From Wurfbainia villosa (lineage: Eukaryota; Streptophyta; Magnoliopsida; Zingiberales; Zingiberaceae), in NCBI GenBank assembly GCA_025175895.1, contig CM046004.1, positions 19,827,011-19,891,010 of the forward strand: a DNA stretch of 64,000 bases. Direction: 5' to 3'. Shown piece by piece: positions 45,916 to 58,763 of this stretch. Positions within the stretch are counted from its first letter, which is position 1; the number at the start of each line of letters is the position of its first letter. Below the pieces are notes generated by a model. That model was not told the DNA's origin. It was given only the letters and a program-made list of their open reading frames with translations, and ran no database searches. The position numbers were made by a program, and so were the translations under genes.

Positions 45916-48621
45916 CTAATAATCTCTCCCTTTTTGATATTTGACAATATGTTTAAGTTAGGCTAACGAATAAGCCCAACTTGCCCCTTCCTATGCCAAA
46001 GCATAATAAAGATTTTCCTAACTCAAACCTTCACTTCTCCCCCTTTGGCATACATCAAAAAGTCTACCAAGGGTTTAAATGTCCCATATCCTAATGAGAT
46101 CATACATTCTCTCCCTTGTTCAAAAATTATCATAAACTCCTTCATTCTCTCTAGTGATACATCCCTTATCACTAAATGAAGACAATTTTCACTTCTCCCC
46201 CTTTGTAATCAAGGTTTATCCATCATACAAAAATGGATGACCTCCCCCTAAAGGCTTACTCCCCCTTGACCATTGCACCAACAATGTCCTTGGAGAGTTT
46301 TTAAGCCTATAAGAAATCTAACCAATCAAAATTAAGAGTAAAAGTTCAACATTGAACTTTAACCTTCCTTAAAATTCAATACTCCACTATAAATAACTCT
46401 TCTAATCATTTTCAATGATTATTTCACCCTTCTAATGCTTTACAAAGCATACCCTAGGGTTAGAAGGCGTTAGGATACCTAGGAGTATTAATAACTAGCC
46501 AAACAAATCTTGTTAAGCCAATATCAAACACAATAGTCGACTGAAAAAGAAATCAGTCGACTGCATTACCACCAGGCGACTGCCCAAAGAGACAGTCGAT
46601 TAGTTTCTACAACTTACAGAAATCAGACTTCAAATACAAGTTTTGAAAAATCTTAAGTAATTATATATTTTTCTAAAAAACTTGAATTTTTATATATACA
46701 TTACTTACATGAAATACAATAAGTGAAAAATAGTTTTATAATAAAATACCATTAAATTCAAAGAATTATACAAAGTTCAAAAGCATTGATAACTTCAATG
46801 TTTTTGTCTAATTTTATGTCAATCTTCTCAATGGTGATTGCTATCAAATGATAGATTTCACTAAGATTTTTCAAAATGATTTTAAAATCATATATTGAAT
46901 TATGGTCAATCGGCTCAATGCACATGACTTGTACATTAGTTTCCTCATGATTCCTTAACGTCGTATTATGAGTTTGAGTTCATCTAGATGCAACATCTAT
47001 GAACCTTGAACTTAACTCATTTTTCTAACATCTCACATGTGTCTAGGTGTATTAATATACACACATGTCTTCCTAAGGTTTTGTGAGATGTGGATTTTGT
47101 TTTTATTAAATCTATGGGCTCATGCATTATATTTAGGCATATCCAATTTGATTCATTTATATAGGACTTTAAATCATATCATTGTCCTTCAATTCAATTT
47201 AAATGCATGAAAATATGATTTGCATAAATTAAAGTATTTTCTCATGATTCATAATGTCATGGAATGATAAAGAATATAACCTAAAAATTAGTCATGTCAT
47301 TTATCAATCTAAAAGCTATCATGACATTTTAAATAATAATATGATCATGATATCATGACATGCCATATGACAAACATAACATGACAAGTATACGACAAAG
47401 GTATAGAGATATCTAAATTTTAAATCTAATTGTCATTTTCTAAGATTATATTATTTTGCCATAACTAACTAAATTCCTCAAGTGTGCCACAAATCCAAAA
47501 TGACACACTTTGACTCTAAGACATAATTTGTATCAATTTTGATCAATTTTTCAACCTTTATAATTTTCATTGGCACATTCTAAATTCTTTTAGGATTAAT
47601 AATCTAAACTCATTTTCAAAGTATACATTACATTGAAAATGTCCTAATTGTCAACTCTACCAAGGCTAGGTTAACTATCCATCTAGCATGAAGGGATCAC
47701 GCTCCTAGGAACCGAATATCTATTTGAGCTCCTTGGGTTTACTAGGTACTCACTAGGGATAATTTCCCTTAGTACCTTCCTAATGACCCTCCTATGCTTA
47801 GAAGCCTTGGTCATTATGGTTTTATTTAGGTCAACTCTAGGGATGACTTCCCTTGTGACCTTCTTAATGGCTTTCCTAGATTTCCATGAAACCTTAGCCA
47901 ATAGACACCTACCATGGTTAACCCTAGGGATGATTTCCCTTGTGGCCTTGGTATTCCTAGATCTAGTATTGGTTCCATAGTCAAATGGAACATTGTGGTA
48001 GGTTGGCATAACCTCCTTAGACTTAGGTTTGTGATCCAAACCTTTTCTATCCCTGATAGTTGTTGCCTCATAACACATAAATTTTAACCATTTGACCATT
48101 TAATTGAATTTTCCATCTTCCTAAGGGTCCTTTCTAATTTCTCAAGTTTTGACCTCAAAGTTTGATTTTCTAATTCCAATTGCCCAATTTTCAAATTTTC
48201 ATTCTTTCTTTTGGCATTCTTCTTCCTTTTAGGCATATGCCTACCCTTCTTAGAGTTAATGCCTAGGTTCTTGTTCTCTACCTTCCTATCCTTAGGTGTG
48301 GTAGTCCTAGAGTTAATGGTTCTAGAATTAATAGTTCTAGGATTGTCCTTAAGCATATTATCATGTTTAGCACCTAAGCAAAAATACTTATTGCTAGCAT
48401 GTTTCTTGTGATAAATTGCAAGCGAATTAAAAGTATGTCTTTCATCATTAATAATTGAAATTGCATTATTAAATGATACCTTAGCCTTGGGAGCTCCCCC
48501 TACTTTTGAGCTCTCTCCCTTGTCCTTCCTAGGGCGACTCCTCCTTGAACATTGACTTGTTTAATGCTTTGTTTGGTTGCACCAGAAGAACACTATATGG
48601 TTCTTGTCTTTCCTTAGCAGG
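45916..48621 (-). mobile_element. Element F interior, first copy (truncated at duplication junction)
   Basis: Begins with a minus-strand purine tract and repeats of it at about 46034, 46191, 46240 and 46258, then AT-rich non-coding sequence to about 47680, then the end of gag. It has AGTCGACTG-type palindromes at 46540-46600. It breaks off at 48621 within gag and joins the middle of a C interior. Second copy 54628-57347. Confidence 0.75.
47683..48621 (-). pseudogene. gag: Element F gag C-terminal part, first copy, truncated
   Basis: Frames 48084-48356 (90 residues; Lys-rich, then a coiled coil with LELENQTLRSKLEKLE) and 47683-48099 (138 residues) form the Gag tail. The end, EYLVNPRSSN then PRSVI, matches the EYLVNP...WVPKS end of element A Gag. 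Ahead of it, three copies of a 28-29 residue unit carry TREIIPRV (residues 53-60), TREVIPRV (82-89) and LREIIPSE (110-117). A frame change separates the two frames. The N-terminal part with zinc knuckle is cut off by the duplication junction at 48622. Non-functional. Confidence 0.65.
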
Positions 48622-49324
48622 GCTCTTCTTCTACCTTCACCACTATATACACATAGAATGCACAATCATTGAAGGCTTATTAGGAATGTAAGGTTAACAT
48701 GAATACAGGAAAATAATAGTGTGTGTGAAAGGAAAGAAAGATAGGAAATGAAATAGCTAAAAAAAAATGCAAGAAGACAAGGAAATATTAGAATGCTACA
48801 TAGATGAGTATAAGAAAGCAATGCCCCAAAAGTTTCAATCAAAGCTAGCTTTTCACAATTCATTAAACATGTAAACAATCCCTATCACTTTCACAATATA
48901 AATCCACACATGATATATAATAAATCTCTCAATGGTTGCAACAAAAAATGTCTATCACACAAATAAGAATTAATGCACAATATGTCAAAGAATTTTTTTT
49001 CAATGCCTTTATTACATTAGCCAAATGTTTCTTTTTTTTTTAATTTCAAGTTTTTTTCACTTTTTTTTTGATTTTTTTTTACATGCAGTACACTTCCCTA
49101 TGCTCTAAAAAAAATACATCAAGCTCAGTTATAAAAATAAAAATATAGCTTGTCTATGTTGATCAAGAACGACTTGCCTATGCTTACACTGAATTCTCCT
49201 GAGCTACTCTCTCCCCCACACTTAAACATTTGTTCATCCCAGCCAAAATACTCATCATGGAACATCAAATATTCCACATTCAAAAATAAAAATGGAGAAG
49301 AAAGTAATGAAAGGAAAGAAAATT

Positions 49325-50500
49325 TGTAGGGGATCGATCGGCCGGCTAGAGGGGGGTGAATAGCCCTTTGTCGTTGGATGGTGGAATTTGCTCGTCTACA
49401 CAATTGTTAGCGCAAGCGGAATACTAATAAAGACAAGCAAATAAACAAAGAAGAATACAAACAATGCTAACACTGAAATATAATGTGGTTCACAGCTACG
49501 CCGCTAATCCACAGTCCCCGATTCGTCCTTAGTAAATCACTCCGCAACCAAATCACTATCGGTCTCTCCTTTGCACTAAGCTAGGTGGAGGTAACCCTTA
49601 CAACTCAAGAACACTCCTTTTACAATAGATGTGAAAGAGATCTAGAAGAAGAGGTTTATCACTTGTGGAGCACTTGGATGATGGTTTGGAATATGAGCAT
49701 TAGGCATCCAAAAGCCCACACCCTCTCTTTTTATAGAGAGGACTAATTTCTTCCCATTGGATCGCCACGACTCGCCGCGGCGATCATTCGCCACTTCAAT
49801 CGGCCCCGAACACGTCGAATCCCTTGTAGTCCAACGAGACACTTGGCGATCGATGGATCCCATCGATCGGCTCTTTGCCTCGTCGATCGCCGATCGACTA
49901 CGAGTGGTTATATGCTGAACCCTCTTGATCAATCATTGCCTTGATGACTATAATCTTAATGGCCCACATATGTGATCATTGCGGCCCCAAAACAACTCAG
50001 TCGGATACCAGTCGAACCACGTTTGATTTAGAGCAATCGACTGTCATTTCATGGTAGTCGACTGATGTCGGAAAAACTCATCCGACACTTAGCCATTCGG
50101 CCTAGTTCACCTAATGAGCTACTTACAATTCACTCATTCTCTCATCTCACTCGAAGTCCCTCGCCGAAGCTCTCTTCGTTTGCGGCCACGTCCCTCGGTA
50201 GCATCAGGCGTATGACTCTGCAATGCTCCTTCGCGTCTCTTACCTTCGAAGTATGCTTCTTTGGCTTCGCTTCAAGTCATCTCATCCGGCGGTCCCTCTG
50301 CAGCATCAAGCGCACGACTCTGCAATGCTCCTTCTCCGACTCAAGCACGAGGTTATGAGTGGTGAACCCGCCAAGGCTCTATGTGCGAATTACTAAGTCC
50401 TGCATGACTTCAACGCACATATCAAATCACAATAAAAAAATAACTTAAACCCTTAGCCACACACATCAAAACCATATCACGGCAAGAGATTGCCCTAACA
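49325..50500 (-). mobile_element. Solo LTR of the element A family (1176 bp)
   Basis: Begins TGTAGGGGATCGATCGG and ends GCCCTAACA, homologous to 4041-5223 along its length but with many differences, so from another family member. Flanked by AAAAT (49319-49323, then one extra T, and 50501-50505). The empty site is visible near 41788, where AAAGAAAAATGACATG is continuous. Left by recombination between two LTRs of a former full element. Confidence 0.92.
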
Positions 50501-51118
50501 AAAATGACATGATGAACAACTAGAATATTATTCAGTATGTGGTGATAGAAGAAGTAAAGGAAAACAAGTGAGAATGCCTTCATAATAATCATGCAAACCT
50601 ATGGTTGTGTGGTCTCAAAAGAATTAAAGTAAGTTCTAGAGTTACAGTAACCACAAGTGCACCTCACCTAAGCAATAAAAATAGGCACAATATTCACTAG
50701 GAATGAAAAAAAATCATCTCAATCTATCAACACAGAATCCATCACCAAGTAGCAACCATATACAATCAACTAATCCATTCTTGGCAATAAATCCCAAAAC
50801 TCAACAATCAAATTTAACTAGCTTTCACGACTTCTAATATGATATAAAGGAATCCATAGGGAATTTATTTCTAACACAACTAAACAAAGACTCGACACTA
50901 AAAACTTGACAATAAAAAAACTAGCTAAAGCAAAAACAAACAGGGTAAAGAAATCTATATACAAAGAAAAAAAAGAGGTAGGAAAAGAAATGAACTCCCC
51001 TGGAGTCCTGGATGTTGAAGAAGATTCAGCAAGAGGAGTCAAGCAAGGAGTGGAGAAAAAGTCCTCCCCGACGATTAAGACGGTTCAGAAGTAAAATCCA
51101 AGCTAGAGGTGGAATGGA

Positions 51119-52461
51119 TCAAGCGAAAGCGAGCACCTCCATGATGTGATCAGAATTGTCCTGTGTTTCTCCCTCTAATATGATCGCCTTCTTATATGTC
51201 TTCTTTGGTGGTCGGAGGTGATTCATTAGAAGTTTCCAACCAGGGAGATGGATTATTGTATTTTCTGTTAGGGCCTTCATCAGCATACTTGTTGGAGACT
51301 CTGGCTCATGTAGGAGTGTCCAGTCCGGGAGTCTCTGACTATCCACCAGTCCTAGGTCAAGCTGACAATTCTTGGTGTTGATATCTAGCAACTGATCCTC
51401 TTCTTCAGAACATTCATACTCTAAGGAATCAGAAAGAAGATTTAACTGCAGATCCTATGGTTGTAAAACTGGAAGATACAACTCTAAAAGTATTGCCTCC
51501 TTTACAACATCATTTACAATTTGAATATCAACAAGAGGAGCTAGCAACACACCCATGCCATCATCCTCAACATCTAACACAACAACAACTTCATCCATAA
51601 TTACATATGCATCATCATCAATAATATCTACAATAATAATACTCTCATTTAGTGTTCTACATGAAACAACATTATCTTCAAAGTTCCCAACATCAACATT
51701 CACATCAATAACTAGAGCATCAGAAATTACATCATCACCATGCATTGTAGTGGAGTCCTGTAGAGTTGTAGAAGTAAAGGCAATCGTATCTCGAACTTTG
51801 CAATCTATCTCCTCAATCACATCAATCTGCCTCGGCATAAATCAACAAGGAATAATCCTTGACATAGGTTGAATGACTTCTTGTGTCTACATTTGCTAGA
51901 TGGATGATCTAAGTTGATTTAACTGACTTTCCAATTCATGCTATGATGCTTCAACTTCTTGTTTGTAATAAAGACCACTGGCCATTTGCATTCGCTTTAT
52001 AGCTAGCTGTTGGATAAGCTTCATCAAATCTTGTATTGAATTTTCTCATTAGCTAGGGGTACAACCTTGTTCACTGTAGTTTTGAAATCCCAATGGACTC
52101 TAATATGCAGAAGAGTTATGAGCATTTGGATGTTGTGATATCCCATATGTGTAATATGATTGATTTCCCCAACTAGACGTGTAAGAACTGTAGATGGGGG
52201 AGGTGGATAGCACTGAGATTGCTCAGTAAAATATTGATGTGTGTGCCCATATCTTAAATTTGAATTGAAATCATATGTACCAAAAAATGAAGTATATATG
52301 TCTTGTTGACAGCTATGATATTGAGAATACTGAGGATCAGGTTGATGATATTGAGGTTGGTACTGGCACTGCTGATGTTCAGGATGATAATACTCATATT
52401 GCCCAGTGTCTGAACAGTAATCATCACTAAGATCTCCAAATGACTGATAATATGGATCCAT
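51119..52461 (-). pseudogene. Element C ORF, copy 3 (unrecognised, Gln/Tyr-rich then acidic)
   Basis: The best preserved start of the three copies: frame 52024-52461 (145 residues) opens MDPYYQSFGDLSDDY, then is rich in Gln, Tyr, His and Pro to about residue 85 (for example HQQCQYQPQYHQPDPQYSQY at 29-48). A shift near residue 120 breaks it. The acidic part is 51455-51838 (127 residues) and the tail 51119-51391 (90 residues) with NHLRPPKKTYKK and ILEG. No known domain was recognised. Low-complexity Q/Y-rich segments can drive condensation of proteins, but a role here is only speculation. Confidence 0.5.
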
Positions 52462-52680
52462 GTTGTAAGAGATTTCTGGTCATTCCTGAAAGACTGACAA
52501 ACACAATCAAAAGACACAAGAAATAGATATGACCAAGTACATGGATATGCAAGAAATAGAAGAATGCAACCCTAAATAAAAATTTTGAATTTTTATTTTT
52601 TTTATTTTTTTTTAGAAAAAAGGACAAACAATCCTAAGTCTATCAAGCATCATTCCACTCCTTGGCAATGACGCCAAAAT

Positions 52681-54214
52681 TGAAAATGGTCTTGGGCGTG
52701 GTACCGTTACAAATTAATTAACAAACCCTCTCTACGCTAATATAACATAGTAAATGACCCGGATCATTTCCTAACGAGTGTAATTGAGAGAATAGTAGTC
52801 TTAGGATTATTAATTCTTGCTTTGATTTTTTCTATAGAAAATGGAGATTTGAAATTTAAAAGACTAATTCTACTGAATGAAAGACAATGCAAGTGATAAA
52901 AATTATAATCTAACTAAACTACAATTTCGATGAAATTAAAGGAAACATAAACTAAGCATCCTAATCTATTTGCATCAAATTAACAAACATAAACCTAACT
53001 TAAACATTCAACCAAATAGAAAATTTCAAGATATTAAACTAACTAAATGCAACAACTACAATCTAATTACCCAAAGAAACATTTCATCGAATACTACATA
53101 AGCATGAAATAAAGTAAATTGAGTGGAAGCTAAATTTGATTACAACGAACAAGACAAGTCAAAGAAGAATTGCATAGGCTGTTGTCCAGAAAATCTAGCT
53201 GGATGAGGAAGATGCTGTGATGGTGGTAGAGCGAAGGTTGTTTATCGGTTGGAAAAGAGGGGCTGGCTAGAGCTGTGATGGCAACTGAGTGGCTAATCGG
53301 AGTGATTGGTGGGGAAATCCCCATCTCCGATGGCTCTCGGTGAAGATGGAGGAAAAGCTGTCGGCGGTGGAGCAAGTAGAAGAGATGGGAAAATGGGCAA
53401 TCGGAGGGGAGCTGTGAAGGCACAACTGAAGAGAAGGGAAATCCCCTTCTCCTCTTTAGTCAGCGATGAGGATGGAATCTGGCCGGCGGTTGAATGGTGG
53501 GAGGAAACGCCTGTCAGTGTAGAAGAGATGGTGATCGGAGGGTTGGTGGAGGAATGAAATGTCACCGCCGACCGTGGTGGAGAGGAGTGGTCTACGGTGC
53601 TTAGAAGAAGAAGCGGCGGTGGAGCTCGCGGTGAAGAAGAAGCTGCGATCGGGGAAGAAGAAGGCTGGTCAAAATAAATCTGATCAAGATCCATAAATAA
53701 CCCAAGTCCTAGATCTGATCCTACGACCCAGAATGCTCTGATCCCCTATGGACGGATCTGATCAATCTGAATGGACGATCACAATCAACTTGATCTAGAT
53801 GAAGAATTGAGATGAATAGATCTGAGTGTATGGTTTGGATCTCTCCAGATCTAGATAGATGACTCAAAATCGATCAGATCTCATCAGACGGTCATGATTG
53901 AACAGATCTGAACTCTTTGATTAAACTGCTTCTGATCTTGATGAAGGGTTCAGATTAATATAGTTTGAAATGTACTTTATGATTCTAGATGAAGTCATAT
54001 TTGATCCAACTCGAGTCTAGTCTGTTGGCTCATCTCGATGTCCTACAAACAAGAGATAAAATTTGCATATAAGTCCAAAATTTAGAAGAATTTACAATAA
54101 GGTCCAAAATAGATCCCAACTGTAAAACATGATAATAATCGATAATTAATCATACGAGAGGATTAAAAACATAGAAATTAAGGATCAAAATAATATACTA
54201 AAATATTATTATCA
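52681..54214 (-). mobile_element. Element C LTR copy d (1534 bp)
   Basis: Begins TGAAAATGG and ends ATTATTATCA; it is the duplicate of copy c. Primer site to the left, element F LTR to the right. Sense-strand frame 53293-53694 (133 residues) corresponds to 44585-44986. Confidence 0.9.
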
Positions 54215-54627
54215 ACTGGCTAATACAATTAGTCGACTGGTAAACCTCAAAAGTGAGGTTTTACTTAAGTATGATCTCCTCATACTTGATCGACCATCCT
54301 TAGTCTATACTTAAATCTTCTAGCCACCTCCATCAGCCTCCAGACCTCAGAGTCCATCTGATTCCTTCAAGACTCCTTCATCCTTCGCGTTAGCCTTCAG
54401 GTGCTTCCATCGATTATTTCATGCTAACCGGGTCTCCTTTGGCAAGATTCATTTGAACTTATGCCGTCAAGACTACATGCTTGGACTTTACGCTCCCATA
54501 TGACTTTGGATATCACAATCATCCTCTTGTCATAAGGTTAAACATATATCCAACCGTATTGACAAACATCAAAACACTATTTGAGTCCCATTCGAGTCTA
54601 GTCAACATTGACTCGGGGCCTATTGTA
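54215..54627 (-). mobile_element. Element F LTR fragment (second copy)
   Basis: Duplicate of 45508-45915, ending TATTGTA where the first has TTACA. It keeps TAGTCGACTGG near its left end. The left part of this LTR is not here, because C sits in it. Confidence 0.75.
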
Positions 54628-57600
54628 CTAATAATCTCTCCCTTTTTGATATTTGACAATATGTTTAAGTTAAGCTAACGAATAAGCCCAACTTTCCCCT
54701 TCCTATGCCAAAGCATAATGAAGATTTTCCTAACTCAAACCTTCACTTCTCCCCCTTTGGCATACATCAAAAAGCCTACCAAGGGTTTAAATGTCCCATA
54801 TCCTAATGAGATCATACACTCTCTCCCTTGTTCAAAGATTATCATAAACTCCTTCATTCTCTCTAGTGATACATCCCTTATCACTAAATGAAGACAATTT
54901 TCACTTCTCCCCCTTTGTAATCAAGGTTTATCCATCATACAAAAATGGATGACCTCCCCCTAAAGGCTTACTCCCCCTTGACCATTGCACCAACAATGTC
55001 CTTGGAGAGTTTTTAAGCCTATAGGAAATCTAACCAATCAAAATTAAGAGTAAAAGTTCAACATTGAACTTTAACTTTCCTTAAAATTCAATACTCTACT
55101 CTAAATAACTCTTCTAATCATTTTCAATGATTATTTCACCCTTCCAATGCTTTCCAAAGCTTACCCTAGGATTAGAAGGCGTTAGAATACCTAGGAGTAT
55201 TAATAACTAGCCAAACAAATCTTATTAAGCCAATATCAAACACGACAATCGACTGAAAAAGAAATCAGTTGACTGCATTACCACCAGTCGACTGCCTAAA
55301 GAGACAGTCGACTAGTTTCTACAACTTACAGAAATCAGACTTCAAATACGAGTTTTGAAAAATCTTAAGTTATTATATATTTTTCTAAAAATCTTGAAAT
55401 TTTATATGTACATTACTTACATGAAATACAATAAGTAAAAAATAGTTTTATAATAAAATACCATTAAATTCAAAGAATTATACAAAGTTCAAAAGCATTG
55501 ATAACTTCAAATGTTTTTGTCTAATTTTATGTCAATCTTCTCAATGGTGATTGCTATCAAAAGATAGACTTCACTAAGATTTTTCAAAATGATTTTAAAA
55601 CCATATATTGAATTATGGTCAATCGGCTCAATGCACATGACTTGTACATTAGTTTCCTCATAATTCCTTAATGTCGTATTATGAGTTTGAGTTCATCTAG
55701 ATGCAACATCTATGAATCTTGAACTTAACTCATTTTTCTAATATCTCACATGTGTCTAGGTGTATCAATATACACACATGTCTTCCTAAGGTTTTGTGAG
55801 ATGTGGATTTTATTTTTCTTAAATCTATGGGCTCATGCATTATATTTAGGTATATCCAATTTGATTCATTTATATAGGACTTTAAATCATATCATTGTCC
55901 TTAAATTCAATTTAAATGCATGAAAATGATCTTGACATAAATGATTTGCATAAATTAAAGCATTTTCTCACGATTCATAATGTCATGGAATGATAAAGAA
56001 TTAACCTAAGAATTAGTCATGCCATTTATCAATCTAAAAGCTATCATGACATTTTAAATAATAATATGATCATGATATCATGACATGTCATATGACAAAC
56101 ATAACATGACAAGTATACGACAAAGGTATAGAGATATCTAAATTTTAAATCTAATTGTCATTTTCTAGGATTATATTATTTTGCCATAACCAACTAAATC
56201 CCTCAAGTGTGCCACAAATCCAAAATGACACACTTTGACTCTAAGACATAATTTGTATCAATTTTGATCAATTTTTCAACCTTTATAATTTTCATTGGCA
56301 CATTCTAAATTCTTTTAGGATTAATAATCTAAACTCATTTTCAAAGTATACATTACCTTGAAAATATCCTAAGTGTCAACTCTACCAAGGCTAGGTTAAC
56401 TATCCATCTAGCATGAAGGGATCACGCTCCTAGAAACCCAATACCTATTGGAGCTCCTTGGGTTTACTAGGTACTCACTAGGGATAATTTCCCTTAGTAC
56501 CTTCCTAATGACCCTCCTAGGCTTAGAAGCCTTGGTCATTATGGTCTTATTTAGGTCAACTCTAGGGATGACTTCCCTTGTAACCTTCTTAATGACTTTC
56601 CTAGATTTCCATGAAACCTTAGCCAATAGACACCTACCATGGTTAACTCTAGGGATGACTTCCCTTGTGGACTTGGTATTCATAGATCTTGTATTGGTTC
56701 TATAGTCAAATGGAACATTGTGGTAGGTTGGCATAACCTCCTTAGACTTAGGTTTGTGATCAAAACCTTTTCTATCCCTGGATAGTTGTTGCCTCGTAAC
56801 ACCTAAATTTTAACCATTTGACCATTTAATTGAATTTTACATCTTCCTAAGGGTCCTTTCTAATTTCTCAAGTTTTAATCTCAAAGTTTGATTTTCTAAT
56901 TCCAATTGCCCAATTTTCAAATTTTCATTCTTTCTTTTGGCATTCTTCTTCCTTCTAGGCATATGCCTACCCTTCTTAGAGTTAATGCCTAGGTTCTTGT
57001 TCTCTACCTTTCTATCCTTAGGTGTGGTAGTCCTAGAGTTAATGGTTCTAGAATTAATAGTTCTAGGATTGTCCTTAAGTATATTATCATGTTTAGCACC
57101 TAAGAAAAAATACTTATTGTTAGCATGTTTCTTGTGATAAATTGCAAGTGAATTAAAAGTATGTCTTTCATCATTAATAATTGAAATTGCATTATTAAAT
57201 GATACCTTAGCATTGGGAGCTCCCCCTACTTTTGAGCTCTCTCCCTTGTCCTTCCTAGGGCGACTCCTCCTTGAACATTGACTTGTTTAATGCTTCGTTT
57301 GCTTGCACCGGAAGAACACTATATGGTTCTTGTCTTTGCTTAGCAGGGCTCTGGCTTGCTTTGACTTCTCCTTCACCTTTGGTGATGGTTGAGCCTTCTT
57401 CTTGATCAATTTAGGATACTTACTCTTGTAGTACCCTCGTTCCCTACACTCAAAGCATATAATATGATTTTTATTTTTATTTACCATGCTAGAATTACCT
57501 TCTTGGATGGTGGTAGGGGAGCCTTAAGCTTGTTCTTAACTTCTCCTAGATGTGGAAGGTTCCTCTTGCTCTTGCTCTGACTTCAGTGATGATCTCTCCT

Positions 57601-58232
57601 CCCCCTCAATCCATAAAGTGGAGGCTTTCGAGACTTCTTCTACCTCAGATGTTGAGCACCTCTCAACCTCCGATTCTTCAAGTTCTATAGAGGATGATGA
57701 TGATTCTTCCTCTTCGGATGTTGAGGATCTCTCTTCTGAGTCATCATGATCTTGAGATGTGGAGCACTCTTCCTTAGACTCCTCCTCTACTAGTGTCGGT
57801 GAAGGCTTCTCATGAAGCTCTTCCAATTTGCTCCATATTTCCTTGGCATCCCTAACTTCTCCTAATTTTGACAAAATATCATCAAGAATTAAATTAGTTA
57901 GAAGTTTTGTTACCTTAAAATCGGTCTTAAGTTTTTGACGTTGCTCCTTGATCTATTTCTTGATTTTGAGGAGTCCTCCCTTCTTGTCCATGGGAGGTTC
58001 AAATCCATCCATGATGATGAATCAATCCTCTATTTCATCATCAAGAAGGTCTCCATCCTCGCTTTCCATGCTGAAAAATCTTCTCGGTAGAATGATGGAG
58101 GGATCCGAGTGTCATAGCCAAATCCATCACTTGACTCCATCTTCTCTTCAACCTCTAGCACTTGCTCTCTTGGCGATTAGTCCTTGAATAGTATCCTCGC
58201 TGATATGACTTGATGGTCTTCCGAGAGAGCTC
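54628..58232 (-). mobile_element. Element F interior, second copy (complete, gag-only, 3.6 kb)
   Basis: Runs from the purine tract next to the LTR to the primer site at 58233. The first 1.8 kb is AT-rich and non-coding with repeated purine tracts and AGTCGACTG palindromes (55245-55315). The rest is broken gag. There is no protease, integrase or RT, so F, like A, is a TR-GAG-type non-autonomous copia. Confidence 0.75.
56408..58140 (-). pseudogene. gag: Element F gag, second copy, broken
   Basis: The start is ATG 58140, giving MESSDGFGYDTRIPPSFY then FSAWKARMETFLMM and a stop, the usual copia Gag opening. Frame 57536-57874 (112 residues) begins with SKLGEVRDAKEIWSKLEELH, part of the gag core; most of the core is deleted, and a Ser/Glu-rich acidic stretch follows. 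Frame 57287-57487 has the zinc knuckle as CFECRERGYYKSKYP: His and the last Cys are both Tyr, so zinc binding is lost. Frame 56408-56734 (108 residues) is the tail with three REIIP/REVIP units and the EYLVNPRSSNRYWV end. Several stops and shifts. It extends past the point (57347) where the first copy is cut off. Confidence 0.75.
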
Positions 58233-58245
58233 GGCTCTGATACCA
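58233..58245 (-). other. Element F primer-binding site
   Basis: The minus strand reads TGGTATCAGAGCC, two bases inside the LTR that starts at 58248; a standard initiator Met tRNA site. Confidence 0.9.
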
Positions 58246-58247
58246 AT

Positions 58248-58763
58248 TGTAGGGACCGATTTGACGCGCTAGAGGGGAGTGAATAGCGGTTCATCAATTT
58301 TGACTCTCGATTGCATTCGTGCTCATTCATAACAATGTTAACACAATGAAAATACAAATATACGAAGATAAAATATGAGACAAACACACAATGATTTAAC
58401 GTGGTTCGGAACCCTAGTCCCTACTCCACGATCGAACTCTAGAGTGAGCTTTAGTGATGCACACCATCACTAACAAACTTCTCCTTCTCAACAACACACC
58501 GGAGGTGGAGAAACCTCTTAGAAGATATTTACAACAATAAGCAACAACCAAATGCAATAAATACAAAAGCAAAAAATAAATACAAGTGAAAATACTTTAC
58601 AAATAAGAGTTTGCTTGCTTGATGATTTGGTTGCTTTGGGAAGCCTTTGAAGACCTGAATTACAACATCACTTAGCCTATAAATCACTCTAGAGTCGCTG
58701 CCAAAATCCTCCATCTCGAGCTCTAATTAAAGCATGTTGTTGACTGATTTCGCTCCTGACATT
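58248..58763 (-). mobile_element. Element F 5' LTR, left part (cut by element H)
   Basis: Begins TGTAGGGACCGATTTGACGC and has the paired CGTGG (58400-58404) / CCACG (58426-58430) box also seen in A and G. A TATA-like CTATAAATC is near 58677. It stops at 58763 where element H begins; the rest is presumably beyond H, outside the window. Confidence 0.75.

Larger units (their letters stand above)
48622..52680 (-). mobile_element. Element C interior copy 3 (5' part only, interrupted by a solo LTR)
   Basis: Begins in mid-interior, matching from 41092 onward, directly after element F gag; the two share GCTCT at the junction (48622-48626). It includes the T-rich tract at 48990-49085, a solo LTR of the A family at 49325-50500, the C ORF and the primer site at about 52655-52680. 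Confidence 0.85.

Noticed and set aside
45508..45966. Plus-strand frames 45709-45966 and 54481-54678 as a conserved small gene
   Set aside because: They lie in the duplicated F LTR end, antisense to F; similarity is due to the tandem duplication.
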